A stretch of DNA of 64,000 nt from Tardiphaga sp. GTDB taxonomy: Bacteria; Pseudomonadota; Alphaproteobacteria; Rhizobiales; Xanthobacteraceae. Of the stretch, positions 1 through 8,946 are shown in pieces (the first letter of the stretch is position 1; each line of letters starts with the position of its first letter). The notes beneath the pieces were generated by a model. It had not been told where the DNA came from. It worked only from the letters and a program-made list of their open reading frames with translations, and did not search any database. The translations under genes and the position numbers were made by a program. Where the stretch lies: NCBI RefSeq assembly GCF_028290495.1, contig NZ_JAQGJT010000151.1, positions 33,168 through 97,167 on the forward strand, given 5' to 3'.

Positions 1-1003
1 CAATGCGATGGGCGGCGTGCTCGGCCGCAAGATCAAAATCATCCAGGAGGATGGCGCTTCGGACTGGCCGACCTTCGCCGAAAAGGCCAAGAAGCTGCTG
101 GTCAACGACAAGGTCGCTGCCATCATGGGGTGCTGGACCTCGGCGTCGCGCAAGGCCGTGCTGCCGGTGATGGAGCAGTATAACGGCATGCTCTACTACC
201 CGACCTTCTACGAAGGTCTCGAGCAATCCAAGAACGTGATCTACACCGGCCAGGAAGCCACCCAGCAGATCCTCGCCGGCATCAACTGGATCGCCAAGGA
301 GAAGGGCGCGAAGTCGTTCTACTTTATCGGATCCGACTACATCTGGCCGCGCACCTCGAACAAGATCGCGCGCAAGCACATCGAGAACATGCTCAAGCTC
401 AAGGTCGTGGGCGAAGAGTATTTCCCGCTCGGTCACACCCAGTTCAACTCGGTGATCAACAAGCTGAAGCTGACCAAGCCCGACGTGATCTTCACCGACG
501 TCGTCGGCGGCTCCAACGTCGCCTTCTACAAGCAGCTCAAGGCGGCCGGCATCGACCTGTCGAAGCAGACGCTGCTGACGATCTCCGTGACCGAAGACGA
601 GATCGACGGTATCGGCGGCGAGAACATCGCCGGCGCCTATGCCTGCATGAAGTACTTCCAGTCGCTGAAGAACGACAACAACGAGAAGTTCGTGGCCGCG
701 TTCAAGAAGATGTGGGGCGAAAAGACGGTGATCGGCGACGTCACCCAGGCTGCCTATCTTGGGCCGTGGCTGTGGAAAGCCACCGTCGAGAAGGCCGGCT
801 CCTTCGACATCGACAAGGTCGCGGCGGCGTCGCCTGGCATCCAGTTCAAGGGCGCGCCGGAAGGCTATGTGCGGATCCACGAAAACCATCATCTGTGGTC
901 GAAGACCCGGGTCGGCAAGGCCAAGCTCGATGGCCAGTTCGAGCTGGTCTACGAGACCGCCGAGCTGGTCGAGCCGGATCCGTTCCCCAAGGGCTACCAG
1001 TAA
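1..1003 (+). CDS. urtA: Urea/short-chain amide ABC transporter substrate-binding protein, 5'-truncated by window edge
   Basis: Frame open to the window edge; UrtA/FmdD-like sequence (IMGCWTSASRKAVLPVMEQYNGMLYYPTFYEGLEQSKNVIYTG); followed by HAAT-type permeases and ATPases. Confidence 0.9.
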   Translation, partial: NAMGGVLGRKIKIIQEDGASDWPTFAEKAKKLLVNDKVAAIMGCWTSASRKAVLPVMEQYNGMLYYPTFYEGLEQSKNVIYTGQEATQQILAGINWIAKEKGAKSFYFIGSDYIWPRTSNKIARKHIENMLKLKVVGEEYFPLGHTQFNSVINKLKLTKPDVIFTDVVGGSNVAFYKQLKAAGIDLSKQTLLTISVTEDEIDGIGGENIAGAYACMKYFQSLKNDNNEKFVAAFKKMWGEKTVIGDVTQAAYLGPWLWKATVEKAGSFDIDKVAAASPGIQFKGAPEGYVRIHENHHLWSKTRVGKAKLDGQFELVYETAELVEPDPFPKGYQ

Positions 1004-1096
1004 GCCTCACTCTCTCCCTGACGCGGACGACCTATCCGCGAAACACCACCCCGCGTCGCTTGCGACGCGGGCCCTTTTCCTGACGGAGGACGGACC

Positions 1097-2023
1097 ATGT
1101 TCGGCGACTATTCGATTGGCGATCTCGGCGCCATTTTCGCAATGCAGGGGTTTGCCGGGCTGATCCTGTTTTCGGTCTATGTGCTGATGGCGCTTGGGCT
1201 GGCGATCATCTTCGGCCAGATGGGCGTCATCAACATGGCGCACGGCGAATTCATGATCCTGGGCGCCTACGTCACCTGGCTCACCTCAAGCTTTTTCCAG
1301 AACCATCTGCCGTCGCTGTTCTCCGGCTATTTCTTTGTCGCCATGATTCTGGCCTTCATCGCTTCCGGCGCGCTGGGGATGCTGGTGGAATGGGCGCTGA
1401 TACGCCATCTCTACAAGCGCCCGCTCGATACGCTGCTCGCTACATGGGGCCTCAGCCTAATCCTGCAGCAGGCCTATCGCTCGATCTTCGGCGCCCGCGA
1501 AGTCGGCGTCGAGCTGCCGCAGTGGATGATGGGCTCCCAGCAGATCACCGACAGTATCGAAGTCCCGATCAATGGCATCTTCGTGATGTGCCTGACGCTG
1601 CTCATCACCATGGCGGTCGGCTGGATCATGTACAAATCGCGCTGGGGCCGCCAGGTCCGCGCCGTCGTGCAGAACCGCGTCATGGCGGGCGCCGTCGGCA
1701 TCAATACCGCGCGGGTCGATTGCTACACCTTCGGGCTCGGCTGCGGCATCGCCGGGATCGCCGGCTCCGCCTTCACCATGATCGGCTCGACCAGCCCGAC
1801 CTCCGGCCAGCTCTACATCGTCGATACCTTCCTGGTCGTGGTGTTCGGCGGCGCCGCCAGCCTGGTCGGCACCATCGCCTCCGCCTTCACCATCTCGCAG
1901 GCGCAGTCGACGATGGAATTCTTCATGTCGGGGTCGATGGCCAAGGTGCTCACGCTGCTTGCCATTGTCGGAATTCTGATGCTGCGCCCGCAGGGACTGT
2001 TCGCCCTCAAGGTCCGCAAGTAG
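1097..2023 (+). CDS. urtB: Urea ABC transporter permease (LivH-like)
   Basis: 308 aa branched-chain-type permease (GLAIIFGQMGVINMAHGEFMILGAY), operon position. Confidence 0.9.
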   Translation: MFGDYSIGDLGAIFAMQGFAGLILFSVYVLMALGLAIIFGQMGVINMAHGEFMILGAYVTWLTSSFFQNHLPSLFSGYFFVAMILAFIASGALGMLVEWALIRHLYKRPLDTLLATWGLSLILQQAYRSIFGAREVGVELPQWMMGSQQITDSIEVPINGIFVMCLTLLITMAVGWIMYKSRWGRQVRAVVQNRVMAGAVGINTARVDCYTFGLGCGIAGIAGSAFTMIGSTSPTSGQLYIVDTFLVVVFGGAASLVGTIASAFTISQAQSTMEFFMSGSMAKVLTLLAIVGILMLRPQGLFALKVRK

Positions 2024-2044
2024 CAAACAAAAAGGGCTCAAGCC

Positions 2045-3190
2045 ATGTCCGACAATGCACGCCTCGTTAACCGGCCAGAGCTACTCGGCATCGTCGCGCT
2101 CGCGGTGCTGCTGGTGGTGATCCTGCCGCTCAGCCTCGATGTCTTCAGGCTCAATCTGGTCGCGAAATATCTGACCTACGCCTTTGTCGCGGTCGGGCTG
2201 GTGATCTGCTGGGGCTATGGCGGCATTCTCAGCCTCGGACAGGGTGTGTTCTTCGGCCTCGGCGGCTACTGCATGGCGATGTTCCTCAAGCTGGAGGCCT
2301 CCAGCCCGGCGAACACCAAGATCCAGTCGACCCCCGGCATCCCGGATTTCATGGACTGGAATCAGATCACCTCGCTGCCGTTCTTCTGGAAGCCGTTCCA
2401 TAGCCTGACGTTCACGGTGATCGCGATCATCCTTGTGCCGGCGTTCTTCGCCTTCGTCATTGGTGCCGCGATGTTCAAGCGCCGCGTCGGTGGCACCTAT
2501 TTCGCAATCATCACCCAGGCGGTAGCGGCGATCCTGACCATCCTGATCGTCGGCCAGCAGGGCTACACCGGCGGCATCAACGGCATGACCGACTTGCGCA
2601 CGCTGAACGGCTGGGACATCCGGCCGGATCACGCCAAGGTCGTGCTGTACTTCTTCGAGGTGGCCTGCCTGTTTGGCTGCATCTTCATCGCGCAGTTCAT
2701 CCGCCGTTCCAAGCTCGGACGTATCCTGGTGGCGATGCGCGACAAGGAGGACCGCGTGCGGTTCTCCGGCTACAGCGTCGCCAACTTCAAGATCTTCGCC
2801 TTCTGCGTCGCTGCGATCTTCGCCGCGATCGGTGGCGCCATGTTCGCGCTGCAGGTCGGCTTCATGTCGCCGTCGTTCGTCGGCATCGTTCCCTCCATCG
2901 AGATGGTGATCTACACCGCGGTCGGCGGCCGGCTGTCGATCCTCGGCGCGGTTTACGGCACGCTGCTGGTGAACTTCGCGAAAACCAGCTTCTCGGAGTC
3001 CTTTCCTGAACTCTGGTTGTTCGGCCTCGGCGGGCTGTTCATCGCGGTGGTGCTGGCCTTCCCGAACGGGCTCGCCGGAATCTGGAGCGACTACGTGCAG
3101 CCGCAGGTCGACAAGCTGCTGCGCAAGAAGGGTTCGAAGAAGAACGGCTGGACCGACGCCTCGGTCGCCGACGGCGCCCCGGCGGAATAG
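2045..3190 (+). CDS. urtC: Urea ABC transporter permease (LivM-like)
   Basis: 381 aa LivM-type permease (GYGGILSLGQGVFFGLGGYCMAMFL). Confidence 0.9.
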   Translation: MSDNARLVNRPELLGIVALAVLLVVILPLSLDVFRLNLVAKYLTYAFVAVGLVICWGYGGILSLGQGVFFGLGGYCMAMFLKLEASSPANTKIQSTPGIPDFMDWNQITSLPFFWKPFHSLTFTVIAIILVPAFFAFVIGAAMFKRRVGGTYFAIITQAVAAILTILIVGQQGYTGGINGMTDLRTLNGWDIRPDHAKVVLYFFEVACLFGCIFIAQFIRRSKLGRILVAMRDKEDRVRFSGYSVANFKIFAFCVAAIFAAIGGAMFALQVGFMSPSFVGIVPSIEMVIYTAVGGRLSILGAVYGTLLVNFAKTSFSESFPELWLFGLGGLFIAVVLAFPNGLAGIWSDYVQPQVDKLLRKKGSKKNGWTDASVADGAPAE

Positions 3191-3199
3191 GAGACGATC

Positions 3200-3955
3200 A
3201 TGCTGATAGGTCACCAGCCCAAGGATTTCCTGCTCGCGGTCGAAGGACTGACGGTCTCGTTCGACGGCTTCAAGGCGGTCAACGACCTCTCCTTTTACGT
3301 CGAGGAAAACGAGATCCGCGTCATCATCGGCCCCAACGGCGCCGGCAAGACTACCGTGCTCGATCTAATCTGCGGCAAGACCAAGGCGACGTCGGGGGCC
3401 ATCCATTTTCGTGACAAGGACCTCACGAAGATGAAGGAGAACCAGATCGTGCAGGCCGGTGTGGGGCGCAAGTTCCAGACGCCGTCGATCTATGACGATC
3501 TCACCGTGTTCGAGAATCTGGAGATCTCCTTTCCGCGCGGCCGCTCGGTGTTCGGTGCGCTGACCTTCAAGCGCGACGCCGTGGTGCGCGACCGCGTCGA
3601 GGAAGTCGCGGAGATGATCTTCCTCAAGGACCGCCTCAACATGTCGGCCGAGCTGCTCAGCCACGGCCAGAAGCAGTGGCTGGAGATCGGCATGCTGCTG
3701 ATCCAGGACCCGGATCTTTTGATGCTCGATGAGCCGGTCGCCGGCATGAGCGTCAGCGAGCGCATCAAGACGGCGGAACTGCTGAACAGGATCATCAAGA
3801 ACCGCTCCGTGCTGGTGATCGAGCACGACATGAAATTCGTCGAGGATATCGCCCACAAGGTCACGGTGCTGCATCAGGGCCAGATCCTGTCGGAGGGCAC
3901 GATGGAGAAGGTCAAGAACGACCCGAAGGTCATTGAAGTGTATCTCGGCCACTAA
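3200..3955 (+). CDS. urtD: Urea ABC transporter ATP-binding protein
   Basis: Walker A GPNGAGKTT, LSHGQKQWLEIG signature, LLMLDEPVAGM Walker B. Confidence 0.9.
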   Translation: MLIGHQPKDFLLAVEGLTVSFDGFKAVNDLSFYVEENEIRVIIGPNGAGKTTVLDLICGKTKATSGAIHFRDKDLTKMKENQIVQAGVGRKFQTPSIYDDLTVFENLEISFPRGRSVFGALTFKRDAVVRDRVEEVAEMIFLKDRLNMSAELLSHGQKQWLEIGMLLIQDPDLLMLDEPVAGMSVSERIKTAELLNRIIKNRSVLVIEHDMKFVEDIAHKVTVLHQGQILSEGTMEKVKNDPKVIEVYLGH

Positions 3956-3984
3956 TTTCTCAGCGGCGCTGAAGGACCATCATC

Positions 3985-4674
3985 ATGCTTGCCATTAACG
4001 ATCTGCACGTCGCCTACGGCCAGAGTGAGGTGCTGCACGGGCTCAACATCGCCGTACAGCCCAACGAGATCGTCGCGATCATGGGCCGCAACGGCATGGG
4101 CAAGACCACGCTGATGAAATCGCTGATGGGCATCGTGCCGACCAAAAGCGGGTCGGTGACGATGGAAGGCACCGAGATCAACGCGTTGAAGAGCTATGAG
4201 CGCGTCGCCAGGGGCCTCGCTTACGTGCCGCAGGGCCGCATGATCTTCTCGCACATGACGGTGAAGGAAAACATCGAGACCGGCCTCGTCGTCTCCGGCG
4301 AGAAGAACGTGCCCGGCGATCTCTACGAGTTGTTTCCGGTGCTGCTGGAGATGAAGGACCGCCGCGGCGGCAATCTATCCGGCGGCCAGCAGCAGCAGCT
4401 GGCGATTGCGCGGGCACTCGCCACCAAGCCGAAGGTGCTGCTGCTCGACGAGCCGACGGAAGGCATCCAGCCCTCGATCATCAAGGAGATGGCGCGGACG
4501 CTGAAGCGGATCCGCGACACCAAGGGGCTCTCGATCATTGTTTCCGAACAGGTGCTGAGCTTTGCACTTGATGTCGCCGACCGCGTGCTGGTGATCGAGA
4601 ATGGTGAAATCGTTAGCGACGAGATGCGCGACGGCATCGATGCCGGCCAGATCGCCAAATACCTGTCGGTCTAG
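3985..4674 (+). CDS. urtE: Urea ABC transporter ATP-binding protein
   Basis: Walker A GRNGMGKTT, LSGGQQQQLAIARAL, LLLDEPTEGIQPSII. Confidence 0.9.
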   Translation: MLAINDLHVAYGQSEVLHGLNIAVQPNEIVAIMGRNGMGKTTLMKSLMGIVPTKSGSVTMEGTEINALKSYERVARGLAYVPQGRMIFSHMTVKENIETGLVVSGEKNVPGDLYELFPVLLEMKDRRGGNLSGGQQQQLAIARALATKPKVLLLDEPTEGIQPSIIKEMARTLKRIRDTKGLSIIVSEQVLSFALDVADRVLVIENGEIVSDEMRDGIDAGQIAKYLSV

Positions 4675-4715
4675 AGTTTCCAACCACCAAGCAGAGTAAC
4701 TGAGGGGAGCAATAT

Positions 4716-5945
4716 ATGGCGGATACACTGATCAAGGTCGATCTCACGCAATCGGCCTACGACAACGACATGATTCACAACCGCTGGCATTCCGACATTC
4801 CGATGGTGGCGTGGGTCAATCCGGGCGATGACTTCATCGTTGAGACCTATGACTGGACCGGCGGCTTCATCAAGAACAACGATTCTGCCGACGACGTGCG
4901 CGACATCGACCTGTCGATCGTGCACTTCCTGTCCGGGCCGATCGGCGTCAAAGGCGCGGAGCCTGGCGATCTCCTCGTGGTGGATCTGCTCGACGTCGGC
5001 CCGATGAAGGACTCGCAGTGGGGCTTCAACGGCTTCTTCTCCAAGCAAAACGGCGGCGGATTTCTCACCGATCACTTCCCGCTGGCGCAGAAGTCGATCT
5101 GGGACTTCAAGGGCATGTACACCTCGTCGCGCCACATTCCCGGTGTGAACTTCGCTGGGCTGATTCATCCCGGTCTGATTGGCTGCCTGCCGGATCCGAA
5201 GCTGCTGGCGACCTGGAACGAGCGCGAGCAGGCGCTGATCGACACCAACCCGACCCGTGTGCCCGGCCTCGCCAATCCGCCGTTCGGCCCGACCGCCCAT
5301 ATGGGTCGGCTAAAGGGCGAAGCCCGTGACAAGGCGGCGTCCGAAGGAGCGCGCACCGTGCCGCCGCGCGAGCACGGTGGCAATTGCGACATCAAGGATC
5401 TGTCGCGCGGGTCGAAAGTGTACTTCCCGGTCTACGTGCCCGGCGGCGGCCTCTCGATGGGCGATCTGCACTTCTCGCAGGGCGACGGCGAGATCACCTT
5501 CTGCGGCGCCATCGAAATGGCCGGCTGGCTGCACATCAAGGTCGATATCATCAAGGACGGCGTGTCGAAATACGGCATCAAGAACCCGGTGTTCAAGCCG
5601 TCGCCGATGACGCCGAACTACAATGACTACCTGATCTTCGAGGGCATCTCGGTCGACGAGGCCGGCAAGCAGCACTACCTCGATGTCCACATAGCCTATC
5701 GCCAGGCCTGCCTGAACGCCATCGAGTATCTCAAGAAGTTCGGCTATTCCGGCGCGCAGGCCTATTCGATCCTCGGCACCGCGCCGGTGCAGGGCCACAT
5801 CTCCGGCGTGGTTGATGTACCCAACGCCTGCGCCACGCTTTGGTTGCCGACGCAGATCTTCGACTTCGACATCAATCCGTCCTCGGCAGGCCCGATCAAG
5901 CACATCGACGGCTCGATCCAGATGCCGCTGTCGCCGGACAAGTAA
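4716..5945 (+). CDS. fmdA: Formamidase / acetamidase (FmdA/AmdA family)
   Basis: 409 aa; RHIPGVNFAGLIHPGLIGCLPDPKLLATWN and PREHGGNCDIKDLSRGSKVYFPVYVPGGGLSMGDLHFSQGDGEI motifs. Confidence 0.93.
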   Translation: MADTLIKVDLTQSAYDNDMIHNRWHSDIPMVAWVNPGDDFIVETYDWTGGFIKNNDSADDVRDIDLSIVHFLSGPIGVKGAEPGDLLVVDLLDVGPMKDSQWGFNGFFSKQNGGGFLTDHFPLAQKSIWDFKGMYTSSRHIPGVNFAGLIHPGLIGCLPDPKLLATWNEREQALIDTNPTRVPGLANPPFGPTAHMGRLKGEARDKAASEGARTVPPREHGGNCDIKDLSRGSKVYFPVYVPGGGLSMGDLHFSQGDGEITFCGAIEMAGWLHIKVDIIKDGVSKYGIKNPVFKPSPMTPNYNDYLIFEGISVDEAGKQHYLDVHIAYRQACLNAIEYLKKFGYSGAQAYSILGTAPVQGHISGVVDVPNACATLWLPTQIFDFDINPSSAGPIKHIDGSIQMPLSPDK

Positions 5946-6019
5946 CGCCTTGGGCTGCGGGACATCACGTCGCCGTCCCGCAGCCTCTTTTCTTTCATCG
6001 CATTGAATCGAGCAAGCTC

Positions 6020-6361
6020 ATGCCGGTCTATGAATATCTCTGCAACGATTGCGGCCCGTTCACCGAGATGCGGCCGATGGCGGAATGCGACGAGCCGCAT
6101 GATTGCCCGGGCTGCACCGTCGAGGCGCCGCGCGTGATCCTGACGGCGCCGGCGTTCTTCTGCATGCCTTCCGACAAGCGCAAGGCCCACGCCACCAACG
6201 AGCGCAGTTCGCACGCGCCGAAGACCTCCGCCGAGTACAAGGCGTCGCACGGCGCCGGCTGCGGATGCTGCTCGAGCAAGAAGCCGTCGCGGCTGGTGAA
6301 GCAGAGCAAGAGCGGCGCGAAGAGTTTTCCGACCGCGCGGCCGTGGATGATCAGCCATTGA
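6020..6361 (+). CDS. fmdB: FmdB family zinc-ribbon protein
   Basis: MPVYEYLCNDCGPFTEMRPM ... CPGC N-terminal zinc ribbon; directly follows formamidase. Confidence 0.88.
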   Translation: MPVYEYLCNDCGPFTEMRPMAECDEPHDCPGCTVEAPRVILTAPAFFCMPSDKRKAHATNERSSHAPKTSAEYKASHGAGCGCCSSKKPSRLVKQSKSGAKSFPTARPWMISH

Positions 6362-6371
6362 TCCCATCGCT

Positions 6372-6558
6372 CTCATTCCGGGATGCGCTTTCGTCGGCGA
6401 GCCCGCGGGAGCGCAGACCCGGAATCCCGAGGTGTTCATCGCCATCTCGATTCCCCCCGCTCCAATCGGAGCGGCTGAGGTTCGCTCGCAGCTTGCGCTG
6501 CTCCCTCCCCGGAATGACGTCGGACGTGAAGGTCGGCGCGTTCGCTGTGCGAACGCGC
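6372..6558. repeat. Palindromic intergenic repeat (CATTCCGGG...CCCGGAATGACG type) plus GGCGCGTTCGC-TGT-GCGAACGCGCC hairpin
   Basis: Noncoding; inverted CATTCCGGG / CCCGGAATG blocks and an 11-bp hairpin at 6536-6558; related sequence at 50453-50564. Confidence 0.65.
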
Positions 6559-6659
6559 CCGAGATGACGAGAAAGAGCGAGCCCCGCGACATCGCTCCCA
6601 AAATCCGCTAGACACTGATCCCGGTCGCCAGATTGCGGTCGCGGGCAGCGGAGGCTCTG

Positions 6660-7496
6660 GTGCGACAGCAGAAATTCGGCAACGGCCCGAACGTCTCCGT
6701 GATCGGGCAGGGCACCTGGTACATCGACCGCGGCGATCGCGCAGCCGCCACCGCCGCGTTGCGTGCCGGCCTCGACCTCGGCATGACGCATATCGATACC
6801 GCCGAGATGTATGACGACGCCGAGCTGGTGATCGCCGAAGCCATCAAGGGGCGGCGCGATGAGGTGTTCCTGGTGTCCAAGGTGCTGCCGGGCAACGCCT
6901 CGAAGCGTGGCACCATCAACGCCTGCGAACGCTCGTTGCAACGGCTGCAGACCGACCGGCTGGATTGCTACCTGCTGCACTGGCGCGGCCAGACGCCGCT
7001 CGCCGAAACGGTCGCCGGCTTCGAGGAGTTGAAGCGCGCCGGCAAGATCCGCTCGTGGGGCGTCAGCAATTTCGACGTGGATGATCTGGCCGCGCTCTCC
7101 AAGGTGGCAGGGCGTGGCGCCATCGCCTGCAACCAGGTGCTGTATCATCTGCAGGAACGCGCGATCGAGCATCGCGTGATCCCGTGGTGCGAGCAGAACG
7201 GCGTCGCCGTGGTGGCCTATTCGCCGTTCGGCCACAATGATTTCCCGGGGGCCCGCTCGGCGGCCGGGCAGGTGCTGGCGAAGATCGCCGCCGCGCATGG
7301 TGCGACCCCGCGCCAGGTCGCGCTGGCGTTTCTGACGCGAAGCGTCTCGGTGTTCGCGATCCCCAAGGCGTCGTCAGCGGTGCATGCCGCCGACAATGCA
7401 GCGGCAGGCAAGCTGACACTCGACGAGGACGAGTTGGCGGAGATCGACAAGGCCTGTCCGCTTGGCCGCGAGCCGTCCAGCCTGCCGATGCTGTAA
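6660..7496 (+). CDS. Aldo/keto reductase
   Basis: AKR motifs (GLDLGMTHIDTAEMYDDAELV, YLLHWRG, RSWGVSNFDVDDL); GTG start preceded by GGAGG. Confidence 0.9.
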   Translation: MRQQKFGNGPNVSVIGQGTWYIDRGDRAAATAALRAGLDLGMTHIDTAEMYDDAELVIAEAIKGRRDEVFLVSKVLPGNASKRGTINACERSLQRLQTDRLDCYLLHWRGQTPLAETVAGFEELKRAGKIRSWGVSNFDVDDLAALSKVAGRGAIACNQVLYHLQERAIEHRVIPWCEQNGVAVVAYSPFGHNDFPGARSAAGQVLAKIAAAHGATPRQVALAFLTRSVSVFAIPKASSAVHAADNAAAGKLTLDEDELAEIDKACPLGREPSSLPML

Positions 7497-7549
7497 GGCA
7501 GCGCCCTCGCTGCAACGCACTATGGCATGACATCCGGCCGCGATCGCCT

Positions 7550-8617
7550 GTGCATGATAGCTCCCTGATATCGTCACTTGTCGCGGAACCGCGATCGTCG
7601 TTTGGTGCCTTCGCCTTTGATTCGGGAGCCGTACTGCACGGGGCCCCGCCAGCACTCGATCGGTCCCCCCCTGTGACGAGCCATGTTCCGCCGCCGAAAA
7701 ACGCTGTCGCCGCTGTGCTGACCGGCCACGCCGATCGGCCTTTCCGGGGCATCGTGATGGTGATGGCCTCGACGATCTTCCTGGCCTCGTCGGATTCCAT
7801 GGCCAAATATCTGTCGCGCGGACTGCCGGCGGTCGAGATCGCGTGGCTGCGCTTTGCGTTCTTCGTCTTGATCATGCTGCCCGTGGTGCTGGCGACGCCG
7901 GGCGCGATGCGCTCGACGCGCCCCGGCGTCCAGGTGCTGCGCGGCGTGGCGATGCTGGCGTCGTCGATCCTCTTCATCTACGGGCTTCGCTTTTTGCCGA
8001 TTGCGGAGGCGACCGCGACCGCCTTCGTGGCGCCGATCTTCGTCACCGGCCTGTCGATCGTGTTTCTCGGCGAGAAGGTCGGCCTGCGGCGCTGGGCTGC
8101 GACCATCGTCGGGCTGATCGGCGTTCTGGTGATCGTGCGACCGGGCAGCGCCGCGTTTGACCCGGCTGCGATCCTGCCGATCCTCTCCGCGCTGGGATGG
8201 GCCGGTGCGCTGGTGCTGACGCGGCGTATCGCTGGACATGACAGCGCCGTCACCACCATGGCGTTCGCGGCACTGGTCGGCTTCCTGATCCTGTCGGTGT
8301 TTGTGCCCTTCGTCTGGGTCACTCCGAGCTGGCCCGAAATCGGCATCGGCTGTGCAATCGGCGTGTCATCGACCATCGGTCACTGGATCGTGGTGCGCGC
8401 ATTTCGTTATGCGGATGCCTCGGTACTGGCGCCGTTTTCCTACAGCCAGCTGTTGTGGGTCACTATCCTCGGCTACCTGATTTTCGGCGAACTGCCGGAC
8501 CTGTGGACGCTCGGGGGGGCGGCGATCATCATCTCCAGCGGTGTCTACACCGCCCACCGCGAACGCGTCAGGCGCGCGGCCATCGCAATGCCGGCAGAGC
8601 CCTATCCGGGGGCGTAG
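7550..8617 (+). CDS. DMT superfamily (EamA-type) transporter
   Basis: About 10 hydrophobic segments, two EamA-like repeats; start codon uncertain. Confidence 0.85.
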   Translation: MHDSSLISSLVAEPRSSFGAFAFDSGAVLHGAPPALDRSPPVTSHVPPPKNAVAAVLTGHADRPFRGIVMVMASTIFLASSDSMAKYLSRGLPAVEIAWLRFAFFVLIMLPVVLATPGAMRSTRPGVQVLRGVAMLASSILFIYGLRFLPIAEATATAFVAPIFVTGLSIVFLGEKVGLRRWAATIVGLIGVLVIVRPGSAAFDPAAILPILSALGWAGALVLTRRIAGHDSAVTTMAFAALVGFLILSVFVPFVWVTPSWPEIGIGCAIGVSSTIGHWIVVRAFRYADASVLAPFSYSQLLWVTILGYLIFGELPDLWTLGGAAIIISSGVYTAHRERVRRAAIAMPAEPYPGA

Positions 8618-8946
8618 GTCGCCGCTGTCTTCGACAGGGTCGCAGCGAGCACCGATGCTGTCCCGGCAGCTTTGGTGGCCTATATATTTTGGGTTGTAAT
8701 TTAATATTTATATTCGTTTGGCGTGCGAAAAAGCGCGGCCTGTGCTCGATGGCTGCGACGGCCGCGGTAGTTAAATCCGAACCCGTCGTATGATGCTACG
8801 CACTGACGGGCGGTGCTGCCTTTCGCTGCGTGCGATTTAGTGAAGCTTAAGAATAACCTGCGCTCCCTGCCGTTTTGCGGTGAAGCTTAAGTATTGCGAG
8901 CGATGCTTGCGCTACGTTGGACGGGAAACGTCACGCGTTGGTGGGC

